Source of the DNA: Labrenzia sp. DG1229
Lineage (GTDB): Bacteria > Pseudomonadota > Alphaproteobacteria > Rhizobiales > Stappiaceae
Assembly (NCBI RefSeq): GCF_000521215.1
Contig: NZ_KI928919.1
Span: forward strand, 575,473-628,472
Length of the DNA stretch: 53,000 bases
Direction: 5' to 3'
A program made the translations under genes and the position numbers. The notes under the pieces were generated by a model that did no database searches, had not been told where the DNA came from, and saw nothing but the letters and a program-made list of their open reading frames with translations. This document shows, piece after piece, positions 8,878 to 17,178 of this stretch. The stretch's first letter is position 1. The number at the start of each line of letters is the position of its first letter.

Positions 8878-9420
8878 ATGGCCGGCCATAGCTCTGCTGT
8901 CGCCGCGCGCACTGGAAACAACCCGTTTCTGCGCGCCGTTGCAGCCATCTCAACCCTGGCAGGCTGGTGTTCTGCGACCATGATCGTCGCGGCCGTCGCC
9001 ATTACCTGCCAGATGATATTCGTGCGCTGGGTGCTCAATGCCTCGACTGTCTGGCAGACCGAGGCCGTGATCTATCTTGTCATTTCCGCAACGTTGATCG
9101 GACTGCCCTATGTCCAGCGCCTGCGCGGGCATGTGAATGTCGACCTCATTCCGCTTTCGCTTCCACCCCGGGCACGATTTGCGCTCGCGATGCTCACATC
9201 AGCGCTGTCTATCGTCATTATCTCGATCATGCTCTGGTATGGCTACGAATACTGGCATTTCGCCTGGGATCGCGGCTGGCGTTCCGACACCGTTTGGGGC
9301 GTCAGACTCTGGATCCCCTACCTCGCCCTTCCGATCGGTTTCGGCCTCCTCCTGCTTCAGCTGATCGCTGACCTGGTGGCCGTGCTGACCGGAGCAGACA
9401 AACCGTTTGGCCTGGAGTAA
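8878..9420 (+). CDS. TRAP transporter small membrane subunit (DctQ family)
   Basis: A 180-residue protein with four hydrophobic helices, as usual for the DctQ subunit that forms the permease with DctM and docks the binding protein. Segments such as FVRWVLNASTVWQTEAVIYL and the RLRGHVNVDLI loop are characteristic (W..E in helix 2 and the GHV.VD motif). The start ATG is preceded by GGGGGAG. It ends 5 bases before dctM, whose ribosome site overlaps its stop. Confidence 0.87.
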   Translation: MAGHSSAVAARTGNNPFLRAVAAISTLAGWCSATMIVAAVAITCQMIFVRWVLNASTVWQTEAVIYLVISATLIGLPYVQRLRGHVNVDLIPLSLPPRARFALAMLTSALSIVIISIMLWYGYEYWHFAWDRGWRSDTVWGVRLWIPYLALPIGFGLLLLQLIADLVAVLTGADKPFGLE

Positions 9421-9425
9421 CGGCG

Positions 9426-10742
9426 ATGGACCCCCTTCTTCTTGGCGCAATCGTTGCCATTGCGACCATTCTGGTTCTCTTTTCCGGTGTGTCCGTTGCC
9501 ATTGGGCTGTTGATCGTATCCGCCGGTTTCCTGATCATTTTCGATGGCCCCCGCTCACTGGAACTGATGCCGGAAATCCTTTTCGGCAAGCTCGATAATT
9601 TTGCACTACTGTCGATCCCGATGTTCATCATCATGGGCGCTTCAATCGCGTCCACCAGGGCTGGTGCAGATCTCTATGAGGCCCTCGAGAGGTGGCTGAC
9701 CCGGGTCCCGGGTGGGCTGGTCGTCTCAAATCTCGGCGCGTGTGCGCTCTTTGCGGCCATGTCCGGCTCCTCGCCGGCAACGTGTGCAGCCATCGGCAAG
9801 ATGGGCATACCCGAAATGCGCAAGCGCGGATATCCGGATGGTGTGGCTGCCGGATCCATTGCGGCGGGAGGCACGCTTGGCATTCTCATCCCGCCGTCCG
9901 TCACCATGATCGTTTATGGTATCGCGACTGAAACGTCGATCGGCCGGCTGTTTCTGGCCGGCGTAATCCCGGGTCTTTTGCTGGTCAGCCTGTTCATGGC
10001 CTGGTCACTTTATTCGACCTGGAAATCGGGTGAAGGCGGGCGACTGAGTTCGGGCAGTTACAGCTGGGCGGAACGATTTGAAATTCTTCCGCGCGTTCTA
10101 CCGTTTCTGGCCATCATCCTCGGCGTGCTCTATGCCATGTACGGCGGTATTGCGACCCCATCCGAGACTGCAGCAGTCGGTGCTCTCCTGTGCCTGCTGA
10201 TCGCAATGATCATCTACAAGCTCTGGCAGCCGCAGGCGCTTTGGGTGGTCCTGCGCGACAGCACCAAGGAATCGGTGATGATCCTTTTCATCATCGCCGC
10301 AGCCGGGGTGTTCTCGTACATGCTCAGCTCATTGTTCATCACACAGTCGATTGCCGAATGGATCGGGACCCTGGATGTGAACCGCTGGATCCTGATGGGT
10401 GCCGTCAACATCTTCCTGCTTATCGCCGGTTTTTTCCTGCCGCCGGTTGCCGTCATCCTGATGGCGGCTCCGATCCTATTGCCGATCATAACCACAGCCG
10501 GCTTCGACCCGATCTGGTTTGCCGTTGTACTGACAATCAACATGGAAATCGGACTGATATCTCCCCCCGTCGGTTTGAACCTTTACGTTATCAACGGTAT
10601 TGCGCCGGATATCTCCCTGAAGACAATCCTGACCGGCTCCCTGCCTTTTGTCGGGTGCATGGTCCTGGCAATCATTCTCCTTTGCCTTTTCCCCGAGTTG
10701 GCGACCTGGCTTCCCGACGTGATCATGGGAACGGCGGTATGA
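9426..10742 (+). CDS. TRAP transporter large membrane subunit (DctM family)
   Basis: A 438-residue integral membrane protein of the usual DctM length with about 12 helices. It mediates sodium-coupled uptake of a carboxylate presented by the binding protein. Family motifs are visible: SGSSPATCAAIG in the first half, GTLGILIPPS, and in the second half PVAVILMAAPILLPI and ISPPVGLNLYV. GGAGTAA precedes the ATG. The last four bases (ATGA) overlap the start of malonyl-CoA decarboxylase, which ties transport and metabolism together. Confidence 0.92.
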   Translation: MDPLLLGAIVAIATILVLFSGVSVAIGLLIVSAGFLIIFDGPRSLELMPEILFGKLDNFALLSIPMFIIMGASIASTRAGADLYEALERWLTRVPGGLVVSNLGACALFAAMSGSSPATCAAIGKMGIPEMRKRGYPDGVAAGSIAAGGTLGILIPPSVTMIVYGIATETSIGRLFLAGVIPGLLLVSLFMAWSLYSTWKSGEGGRLSSGSYSWAERFEILPRVLPFLAIILGVLYAMYGGIATPSETAAVGALLCLLIAMIIYKLWQPQALWVVLRDSTKESVMILFIIAAAGVFSYMLSSLFITQSIAEWIGTLDVNRWILMGAVNIFLLIAGFFLPPVAVILMAAPILLPIITTAGFDPIWFAVVLTINMEIGLISPPVGLNLYVINGIAPDISLKTILTGSLPFVGCMVLAIILLCLFPELATWLPDVIMGTAV

Positions 10743-12007
10743 CACTCCTCGCCGACCTTTTGTCCACTGTCTTCGAGCGTCGCTACCGGCAACCCGCACG
10801 ATATCTGCGGAATGACCGGCCGCTTGAAGAACTGGCTGGCGATCTGGTCGGCTCGGCGGGCGAAACGTCGGGACTGGCGCTCGCGCAGGACATCCTGTCG
10901 GGCTTCGTGGATCTGGACGATGAAAACAAGCTTGTCTTTTTCCGTACTGTCGCCGGCAGGCTCAACATTGACCCGGAAAAAGTGCGAACCGCACTGGATG
11001 CCTATGAGAAGAACCCCTCCAAGGCGAGTTACCGGGACTTCATGACGGCCGCAGAACCTCGAAGACAGGAACTTTTCCGACGCCTGAACAAGGTGCCGGG
11101 CGCAACGGGCACACTCGTCAACATGCGTGCGGATCTGTTGAAGCTCGGCGAGAAGGACCCCGAACTAGATGCCCTGGATCTCGATCTGCGACACCTGTTT
11201 GCATCCTGGTTCAATCGCGGGTTCCTGGTTCTGAGGCCAATCAACTGGGAAAGCCCGGCCCATATCCTGGAAAAAATCATCGCCTATGAAGCGGTTCATG
11301 CGATCCACAGCTGGGATGATCTTCGCCGCCGCCTGGAACCGGCCGACAGGCGCTGCTTCGCCTTTTTTCATCCGTCGATGCCTGACGAGCCACTGATCTT
11401 CGTCGAAGTTGCCCTGACCAAGGGGATTGCAAACTCCATACAGTCTCTCCTGTCGGAGGACCGGGAAGCGCACCCGGCTGAAGACGCCGATACGGCCGTT
11501 TTCTATTCGATATCCAATTGCCAGGCGGGCCTGGCAAATATCTCGTTCGGCAACTCACTGATCAAACAGGTCGCTTCCGACCTGGCCGCCGAACTCGGTG
11601 GACTGAAGACATTCGTGACCTTGTCACCCATTCCCGGACTGACGAGATGGCTGGAGCGCGAAGGCGTCGAGTGGCATGCTGCCACACCCGAAGAGATGAA
11701 AGCCACGGCGGCCCACTACCTGCTGAATGCAAAGTCAAGGGGCACCAGACCTTTCGACCCTGTTGCCCGGTTTCATCTTGGCAATGGCGCCATCATTCAT
11801 GCAGTTCATCCCGACGCGGACACGTCGGACAAGGGCCGCGCACAATCCGGTGGAACGATGGTCAACTATCTTTACGACCTCGCCAAAGTCGCTCAAAACC
11901 ACGAAAATTTTGCAACGACGCAGGAAGTGATGGCCGCGGATGCAGTCAAGTCACTTGCCAGATCCGCTGCGCTCCAACAGACAAGCAAAGGTAACGCCGA
12001 TGCCTAA
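10739..12007 (+). CDS. matA: Malonyl-CoA decarboxylase MatA
   Basis: Cytoplasmic enzyme converting malonyl-CoA to acetyl-CoA and CO2, 422 residues. It has the helical N-terminal MCD domain (about 1-160) and the GCN5-like catalytic domain from about residue 170. The serine of FYSISNCQAGL and the histidine of RFHLGNGA align with the catalytic serine and histidine known in human malonyl-CoA decarboxylase. SPIPGLTRW is another family signature. The start ATG at 10739 overlaps the dctM stop as ATGA, and its end overlaps the start of the synthetase. With MatB it forms the two-step malonate route. Confidence 0.93.
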   Translation: MTLLADLLSTVFERRYRQPARYLRNDRPLEELAGDLVGSAGETSGLALAQDILSGFVDLDDENKLVFFRTVAGRLNIDPEKVRTALDAYEKNPSKASYRDFMTAAEPRRQELFRRLNKVPGATGTLVNMRADLLKLGEKDPELDALDLDLRHLFASWFNRGFLVLRPINWESPAHILEKIIAYEAVHAIHSWDDLRRRLEPADRRCFAFFHPSMPDEPLIFVEVALTKGIANSIQSLLSEDREAHPAEDADTAVFYSISNCQAGLANISFGNSLIKQVASDLAAELGGLKTFVTLSPIPGLTRWLEREGVEWHAATPEEMKATAAHYLLNAKSRGTRPFDPVARFHLGNGAIIHAVHPDADTSDKGRAQSGGTMVNYLYDLAKVAQNHENFATTQEVMAADAVKSLARSAALQQTSKGNADA

Positions 12008-13517
12008 TCCACTCTTTGACAGCCTGTTTGGCGTTCATGCCGGCAAGACGACACCGTTTCTCCACCTGCTGGACGGAAGCACGATCACGCATCAGGATTT
12101 CCTGGAAATGGCTGCGAGAACTGCCAATGTACTTGCGCAAATCGGACTGACCGCCGGTGACCGGGTTGCAGCGCAGATTCAAAAATCGCCGGAAGCGCTC
12201 GCCCTCTATGCCGCCTGCGCCCAGGCGGGATTGGTGTTCTTGCCGCTCAACACGGCCTATACGGTCGATGAGCTGACCTATTTCATCGACAACAGCGGTG
12301 CTTCTCTGATCGTGTGCGATGGCAGCAGCAAAGACGCTCTGGAACCGGTCGCGGCGTCACTGAACGCGAAGCTCGAAACGCTGAATCCAGACGGAACAGG
12401 GTCATTGAGTTCGCGCGCTGCCGAAATGCCGACACGTTTTGCCACTGTCGACCGATCAGGCGACGACCTTGCCGCGTTTCTCTATACTTCAGGCACGACC
12501 GGTCGGTCAAAGGGTGCCATGCTGACGCAGAACAATCTCCTTTCCAATGCCGAGACCCTTGTCGGGGAGTGGCGTTTCACCAAAGGCGATGTTCTTCTGC
12601 ACGCACTGCCGATCTTTCACACGCATGGGCTGTTCGTGGCGACGAATGTCGTCCTGGCATCCGGGGCCAGCATGATCTTCATGCCAAAATTCGACCTGGA
12701 CCAGATCATCGCGCACACGCCGGACGTGACCGCGATGATGGGTGTTCCAACATTTTATACCCGGCTGCTTGACGACCCGCGGTTCACACGGGAACTGACG
12801 GCTCACATGCGTCTGTTCGTATCCGGGTCCGCTCCGCTTCTGGCCGAAACCCACGTCCAGTTCGAAAACCGGACAGGTCATCGCATTCTGGAAAGATATG
12901 GCATGACCGAAACGAACATGAACACGTCCAATCCCTATGATGGTGAGCGCCGCGCCGGAACCGTCGGTTTTCCGCTTCCCGGCGTGGAAATCAAGATCAC
13001 CGATCCGGAGAGTGGTGCAGCCCTGCCGACGGGCGACGTCGGCCAGATCGAGGTGCGCGGCCCCAATGTGTTCAAGGGATATTGGCAGATGCCGGAAAAA
13101 ACCGCTGCCGAACTGCGTAGCGACGGATTCTTCATCACAGGAGATCTCGGGAGGATCGACGAGGACGGATATGTTCACATCGTTGGTCGCAACAAGGACC
13201 TGATTATTTCCGGCGGTTACAATGTCTATCCCAAGGAAATCGAGCTTGTCCTGGACGACCAGCCAGGTGTTGCGGAAAGTGCAGTGATCGGTGTACCTCA
13301 TCCGGATTTTGGCGAAACGGTGTTGGGGGTGCTCGTACCGGAGAAAGATGTGGCCCCGGATATCGAGTCAATCCACGAAGCGGTCAAGACCTCGCTGGCG
13401 CGGTTCAAGCACCCGAAAAAGCTTATCGTGATTGATGAACTGCCGCGCAACACCATGGGCAAGGTTCAGAAAAACATCCTGCGGGACAAATTCCAGGACA
13501 TGTTCGCGCCGGCCTGA
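12000..13517 (+). CDS. matB: Malonyl-CoA synthetase MatB
   Basis: ATP-dependent acyl-CoA synthetase, 505 residues, activating malonate to malonyl-CoA. It has the ANL-family phosphate-binding loop TSGTTGRSKGA, the adenylate motif YGMTETNMNTSNPY, the hinge region GDLGRIDEDGYVHIVGR and the C-terminal lysine in PRNTMGKVQKN. The YGMTETNMNTSNP segment and the arrangement next to matA resemble rhizobial MatB. The start ATG at 12000 overlaps the last 8 bases of matA. The general family also includes other acyl-CoA ligases, so the substrate rests on the operon. Confidence 0.92.
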   Translation: MPNPLFDSLFGVHAGKTTPFLHLLDGSTITHQDFLEMAARTANVLAQIGLTAGDRVAAQIQKSPEALALYAACAQAGLVFLPLNTAYTVDELTYFIDNSGASLIVCDGSSKDALEPVAASLNAKLETLNPDGTGSLSSRAAEMPTRFATVDRSGDDLAAFLYTSGTTGRSKGAMLTQNNLLSNAETLVGEWRFTKGDVLLHALPIFHTHGLFVATNVVLASGASMIFMPKFDLDQIIAHTPDVTAMMGVPTFYTRLLDDPRFTRELTAHMRLFVSGSAPLLAETHVQFENRTGHRILERYGMTETNMNTSNPYDGERRAGTVGFPLPGVEIKITDPESGAALPTGDVGQIEVRGPNVFKGYWQMPEKTAAELRSDGFFITGDLGRIDEDGYVHIVGRNKDLIISGGYNVYPKEIELVLDDQPGVAESAVIGVPHPDFGETVLGVLVPEKDVAPDIESIHEAVKTSLARFKHPKKLIVIDELPRNTMGKVQKNILRDKFQDMFAPA

Positions 13518-13807
13518 CCTTCCCTGACGCGCCCGGCGCCCCTCTGGCTTGACGGTCTCCTCAAAGAGGTCAAAAGGTTGCCGGGATGATTGACTTGACG
13601 AAAAGACCGAACTAGCGTTCCGGACAGTCCACACGAACCAAGGGAGGATCATTTGACGTATTTCCGCTTCCATGATCGAACCCGAGGTCCCGTCCAGGCC
13701 CTGCAAATGCGTTTGTAGGGCTGATCGGAGGACAGTTTTTCAAGTCACCACGATCTGCCCAGAAGGCAGCTTTATTGCTGCGAATCCCGGTTCGAAAGTT
13801 GTGACAC

Positions 13808-15328
13808 ATGTCCCTGATCAATCTGCGCAATCTCGGCGTTATTTACTCTACACCCCTGTTTGAAAACCTGAACCTTAGCCTTGGCAAAGGTGAGCGGATC
13901 GGTCTCGTTGCGGCAAACGGGACAGGCAAATCCACTCTGCTCCGCATAATCGCCGGTGAGACCGAGGCGACACAGGGTGACATCATCCTTGCGCGGGGGA
14001 CGAAGGTCGGACTTGTTACACAGGATGTTCCAGACGACCTTGTGGAATTGTCGCTCTATGATGCGGTCCTGTCCGCTCTTGATCCCGAGCAGATCGAAAC
14101 TGAAAGCTGGCGTGCCGATATCGCGTTGAATGACCTGGAGGTTCCCGAGATTCATTGGCGGCGTCCCCTGAACAAACTGTCAGGGGGCTGGCAAAGGGTT
14201 GCGCTGCTTGCAAGGGCCTGGGTGAGCGAGCCAGATGTGCTTCTGCTGGACGAACCGACGAACCACCTGGATCTGAACCGCATCGGGGTTCTGCAGACCT
14301 GGATTTCGACCGTCGCGCGCAGCACACCGATGATCGTGGCCAGTCACGACCGGGCATTTCTGGATGCGGTCTGCAACCGGACACTTTTCCTGCGCCGGGA
14401 AAAATCGCATGTCTTTGCGTTGCCTTACACGAAGGCACGCGAAAGCCTTTCGGAACAGGATAGCGCTGCCGAACGTCAGTTTCAGAACGACCTCGCCAAG
14501 GCGAGCCAGCTCCGCCGCAAAGCTGCGAAGTTGAAAAACATCGGTATCAATTCAGGGTCGGATCTGCTGCTAAACAAGACCAAACAGCTGAACGAGCGTG
14601 CCCAAAAGATAGAAGATACGGCCCGGCCCGCTGAAAGGCAGCAATCTGCAGGAAAAATCCGCCTGGAAAATTCAGGCGCGCACGCCAAGGCCCTGGTCAG
14701 CCTTGCCGAATCTGCCGTGACCATTGCGGACGGCCGTACACTCTTCAAGCTTCCACCGCTATGGATCAACCCCGGAGACAGGGTCGTTGTTCTTGGTGCA
14801 AACGGAACCGGCAAGACACGACTGCTGTCGCTGGTGACGGGCGCACTTGATGCCGAAGTTGCCAATATCCGCGTTGCCCCTTCTGCAATTCCAGGTGTTT
14901 CCGATCAGAACCTTTCGCAGCTCGACAGGTTCAAGAGCCCGATGTCGGCGGTGACGGAGATGTCGGATGTCGGCGACCACAGAGCACGCGCGCTCCTGGC
15001 CGAAGCAGGCCTTCACATCGATCTGCAGGAAAAGCGCATCTCCATTCTCTCAGGAGGACAACGCAGCAGGCTGGCGATGCTTTTGCTGCGCCTTTCAAAG
15101 CCGAACCTTTATGTTCTCGACGAACCCACCAACCATCTCGATATCGATGGCCAGGAAGCACTTGAGCGGGAATTGCTTATCCACGACACCACAGCGCTGA
15201 TCGTCAGCCACGACCGTACTTTCGTGCGCAATGTCGGCACACGATTCTGGCTGATCGGCGGCAAACGGCTTGCGGAAACCGACAGTCCCGAAACGTTCTT
15301 TGAATTGCAAATGGACGGAACGGGCTGA
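13808..15328 (+). CDS. ABC-F family ATPase
   Basis: A soluble protein of 506 residues with two ABC ATPase domains and no membrane part, as in ABC-F proteins that act on ribosomes. The first domain has Walker A ANGTGKST, LSGGWQR and Walker B LLLDEPTNHLD; the second has GANGTGKTRL, LSGGQRSR and YVLDEPTNHLD. A charged linker with many lysines and arginines (about residues 218-290) joins them. The family includes translation factors such as EttA and Uup and antibiotic-protection proteins; sequence alone does not decide which. A 290-base gap separates it from matB. It converges with the next gene, 3 bases away. Confidence 0.85.
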   Translation: MSLINLRNLGVIYSTPLFENLNLSLGKGERIGLVAANGTGKSTLLRIIAGETEATQGDIILARGTKVGLVTQDVPDDLVELSLYDAVLSALDPEQIETESWRADIALNDLEVPEIHWRRPLNKLSGGWQRVALLARAWVSEPDVLLLDEPTNHLDLNRIGVLQTWISTVARSTPMIVASHDRAFLDAVCNRTLFLRREKSHVFALPYTKARESLSEQDSAAERQFQNDLAKASQLRRKAAKLKNIGINSGSDLLLNKTKQLNERAQKIEDTARPAERQQSAGKIRLENSGAHAKALVSLAESAVTIADGRTLFKLPPLWINPGDRVVVLGANGTGKTRLLSLVTGALDAEVANIRVAPSAIPGVSDQNLSQLDRFKSPMSAVTEMSDVGDHRARALLAEAGLHIDLQEKRISILSGGQRSRLAMLLLRLSKPNLYVLDEPTNHLDIDGQEALERELLIHDTTALIVSHDRTFVRNVGTRFWLIGGKRLAETDSPETFFELQMDGTG

Positions 15329-15331
15329 AGC

Positions 15332-15994
15332 TCAGCTCAGCACGACCACCTTGGTGCCGAGCTCGACGCGCTTGTAAAGATCGATGATGTCCTGGTGCCA
15401 CATGCGGATACAGCCGCTGGAGGCATTGGTCCCGATGCTGCTCGGCTGGTTGGTACTGTGGATGCGGTAGAGCGTATCCTTGTTGCCCTGCCAGAGGTAG
15501 AGCCCGCGGGCACCGATGGGGTTTCGCGGTCCACCTTCCTGCCCGTCTCGATACTTTTCCAGTTTCGGGTCACGCTCGATCATCTCGTCGGGCGGAAACC
15601 ATTTCGGCCATTCCCGCTTGAAACGGATCACCGCTTCCCCGTTCCAGGCAAAGCCCGCGCGCCCGACACCAATGCCATAGCGGACGGCGCGCCCGCCGGG
15701 TTGAACAAGATAAAGGAATTTCTTTTTCGGATCGACGACGATTGTCCCCGCCGGATACCTGGTTGGGTAAAACACCGTTTGCCGCAGGTATTTCGGATCA
15801 AAAGCCTGATAGTCGATCCCCGGAAGTGAAAATCCGCCATCCCGGACCGGCGCATAGGCGGACGCATAATTCGGCGTTCCGTCTGAAAGAGGGGTCAGAC
15901 CCGCCTGAACAGTCGATTTCTGCTTGCCCTGACAGGCCGCCAACAGAAACGGAACTGCAAAAACCAAATGACGGCGGCTCAGATTTGATGCCAT
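15332..15994 (-). CDS. L,D-transpeptidase (YkuD domain) lipoprotein
   Basis: Cell-wall enzyme, 220 residues, that forms L,D cross-links in peptidoglycan or attaches proteins to it. The N-terminus RRHLVFAVPFLLAACQG carries twin arginines and a lipobox-like LLAAC, suggesting a lipoprotein signal. The YkuD domain spans about residues 75-218, with the catalytic signature HSTNQPSSIG and SSGCIRM containing the nucleophile cysteine. The frame opens at a distant start (16087), but the ATG at 15994 with AAAGGGA at good spacing is preferred. Alphaproteobacteria usually carry many paralogues, so no specific role can be given. Confidence 0.88.
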   Translation of the reverse strand: MASNLSRRHLVFAVPFLLAACQGKQKSTVQAGLTPLSDGTPNYASAYAPVRDGGFSLPGIDYQAFDPKYLRQTVFYPTRYPAGTIVVDPKKKFLYLVQPGGRAVRYGIGVGRAGFAWNGEAVIRFKREWPKWFPPDEMIERDPKLEKYRDGQEGGPRNPIGARGLYLWQGNKDTLYRIHSTNQPSSIGTNASSGCIRMWHQDIIDLYKRVELGTKVVVLS

Positions 15995-16495
15995 TTTCAA
16001 TTCCCTTTGCGCTCGGTCGAGCGGACAATCCAGTTCAACATTGCAACTTCGCGCCATCTGACCCCGGATCAGGGACCGAAAGGGCACTCTTCAATACGCA
16101 ACGCAGAGTTCAAGCGAACAATATTATGGTAAACGGCAAATTAATGGCCGCTTCAAGTCATTGTGTTCTCAACCGGTTCCTTGACATCAATTCGGGTACC
16201 TTGGCGGAAGACAACGTCAACCGGGTTTGCGTTGGAGCACCCGGCAAATCCGTTCGGAGGAAAAGCCTGACTTTGCAAGGCTTCCGGTCTTCGCCGCCAC
16301 CCCAACTTTATCCGTCCCCGATGATGTCAAACTCCACCGACGGCAGCGTCCGGAGCTGGCAGAAAATTCACACGGATATTGCGCGAGGGAGCATTCTCGT
16401 GACAAACAGCGGATTGAACCGCACGTGTTCCTGCCAACCGACTTCGGTCCGTTTCGGTAGCCCTTCGCCTCCTTTTGCAAGTTAAAGAGCCGCAC
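15995..16495. other. Intergenic region between divergent genes, nothing recognised
   Basis: About 500 bases between the L,D-transpeptidase and the SMR gene. Open frames here have no codon bias or family signature. I looked for a guanidine-type riboswitch upstream of the SMR gene and did not see the conserved loops. A TTGACA lies near 16182 but has no convincing -10 partner. Confidence 0.4.
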
Positions 16496-16843
16496 ATGCC
16501 CGCCAGCCCGATCGCAACCTACCTGTTCCTGGGTGCCGCCATCCTGGCAGAAGTCATCGCGACCTCCGCATTGGCAAGAACCGAAAACTTCACGCGTCTT
16601 GTGCCTTCGATCATCACGATTGCCGGCTACGGCCTGTCGTTCTGGCTGCTGTCCTACCCGATCCGGGTGCTGCCGACCGGTGTGGTCTATGCCATCTGGT
16701 CTGGTGCCGGAATCGTCCTGATCACCATGGTTGCCTGGTTGGCATTCGATCAGAAACTGGACCTTCCCGCCATTGTCGGTCTCGGCCTGATCATCGCAGG
16801 CGTCGTGATCATCAATGTCTTTTCGAAATCGGTCGCTCACTAG
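16496..16843 (+). CDS. Small multidrug resistance (SMR) family transporter
   Basis: A 115-residue, four-helix inner-membrane protein of the EmrE/Gdx family, which exchanges protons for cationic drugs or guanidinium-type ions. E19 in AAILAEVIATS corresponds to the essential membrane glutamate (E14 of EmrE), and the segment GVVYAIWSGAGIVLI is the conserved helix 3. The frame begins at a TTG, but the ATG at 16496, with AAAGAG upstream, gives the normal family length. It is a single gene with no paired SMR partner, so a homodimer is expected. Whether it exports drugs or guanidinium cannot be settled by eye. Confidence 0.9.
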   Translation: MPASPIATYLFLGAAILAEVIATSALARTENFTRLVPSIITIAGYGLSFWLLSYPIRVLPTGVVYAIWSGAGIVLITMVAWLAFDQKLDLPAIVGLGLIIAGVVIINVFSKSVAH

Positions 16844-17080
16844 AAGCAGCTACCTGCATGGCCTCTCTAGAGGCGCTGCCCTTGCCTGGCGATGAACAGG
16901 TTGCAGGCGGAAACACACCATGCGTTCGCCAGCGCGGTCGCGTTCCCGCCCGTCGCTGGATAACAAGGCCGAAGGCATCTTCGATACAATCAAGGCACGG
17001 CATTTCCCTTTTGTTTAAAGAGGTTGCCGCCATTTCGTAAGGTAATAACAATAAAACTCAAATGCACCTCAACAGCCGCG

Positions 17081-17109
17081 TTGAAAATTACAAAATTCAG
17101 CAATATAAT
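17081..17109 (+). promoter_or_regulatory. Near-consensus sigma-70 promoter of the catalase/dioxygenase operon
   Basis: TTGAAA at 17081-17086 and a perfect TATAAT at 17104-17109, separated by exactly 17 bases, in an AT-rich patch (17040-17160) that stands out from the GC-rich surroundings. The expected start site leaves a leader of about 60 bases before the ATG at 17179. The rest of the 335-base gap from 16844 holds a small palindrome at 16861-16874 (GCCTCT/AGAGGC) and nothing else recognised. Confidence 0.75.
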
Positions 17110-17178
17110 ATCAATATACAGTTTGCTTTATTTTAGAATATTTCAATTCTTTCTCTTTTTGGTTGTGAGGGCGCGTGT

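Noticed and set aside
10190..10738. Upstream extension of the malonyl-CoA decarboxylase frame
   Set aside because: It overlaps the TRAP permease throughout; the ATG at 10739 gives the standard family length and an ATGA junction.
15742..16485. 247-codon plus-strand frame over the transpeptidase start and the spacer
   Set aside because: Half lies antisense to the transpeptidase, the rest is low-complexity-like text with no family signature or ribosome site.
16080..16495. Possible guanidine riboswitch before the SMR gene
   Set aside because: Checked for the conserved paired loops of mini-ykkC type elements and found none I could support.
16861..16874. Palindrome GCCTCT-CT-AGAGGC after the SMR gene as terminator
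   Set aside because: Short stem and no T-run on either strand, so not supported as an intrinsic terminator.
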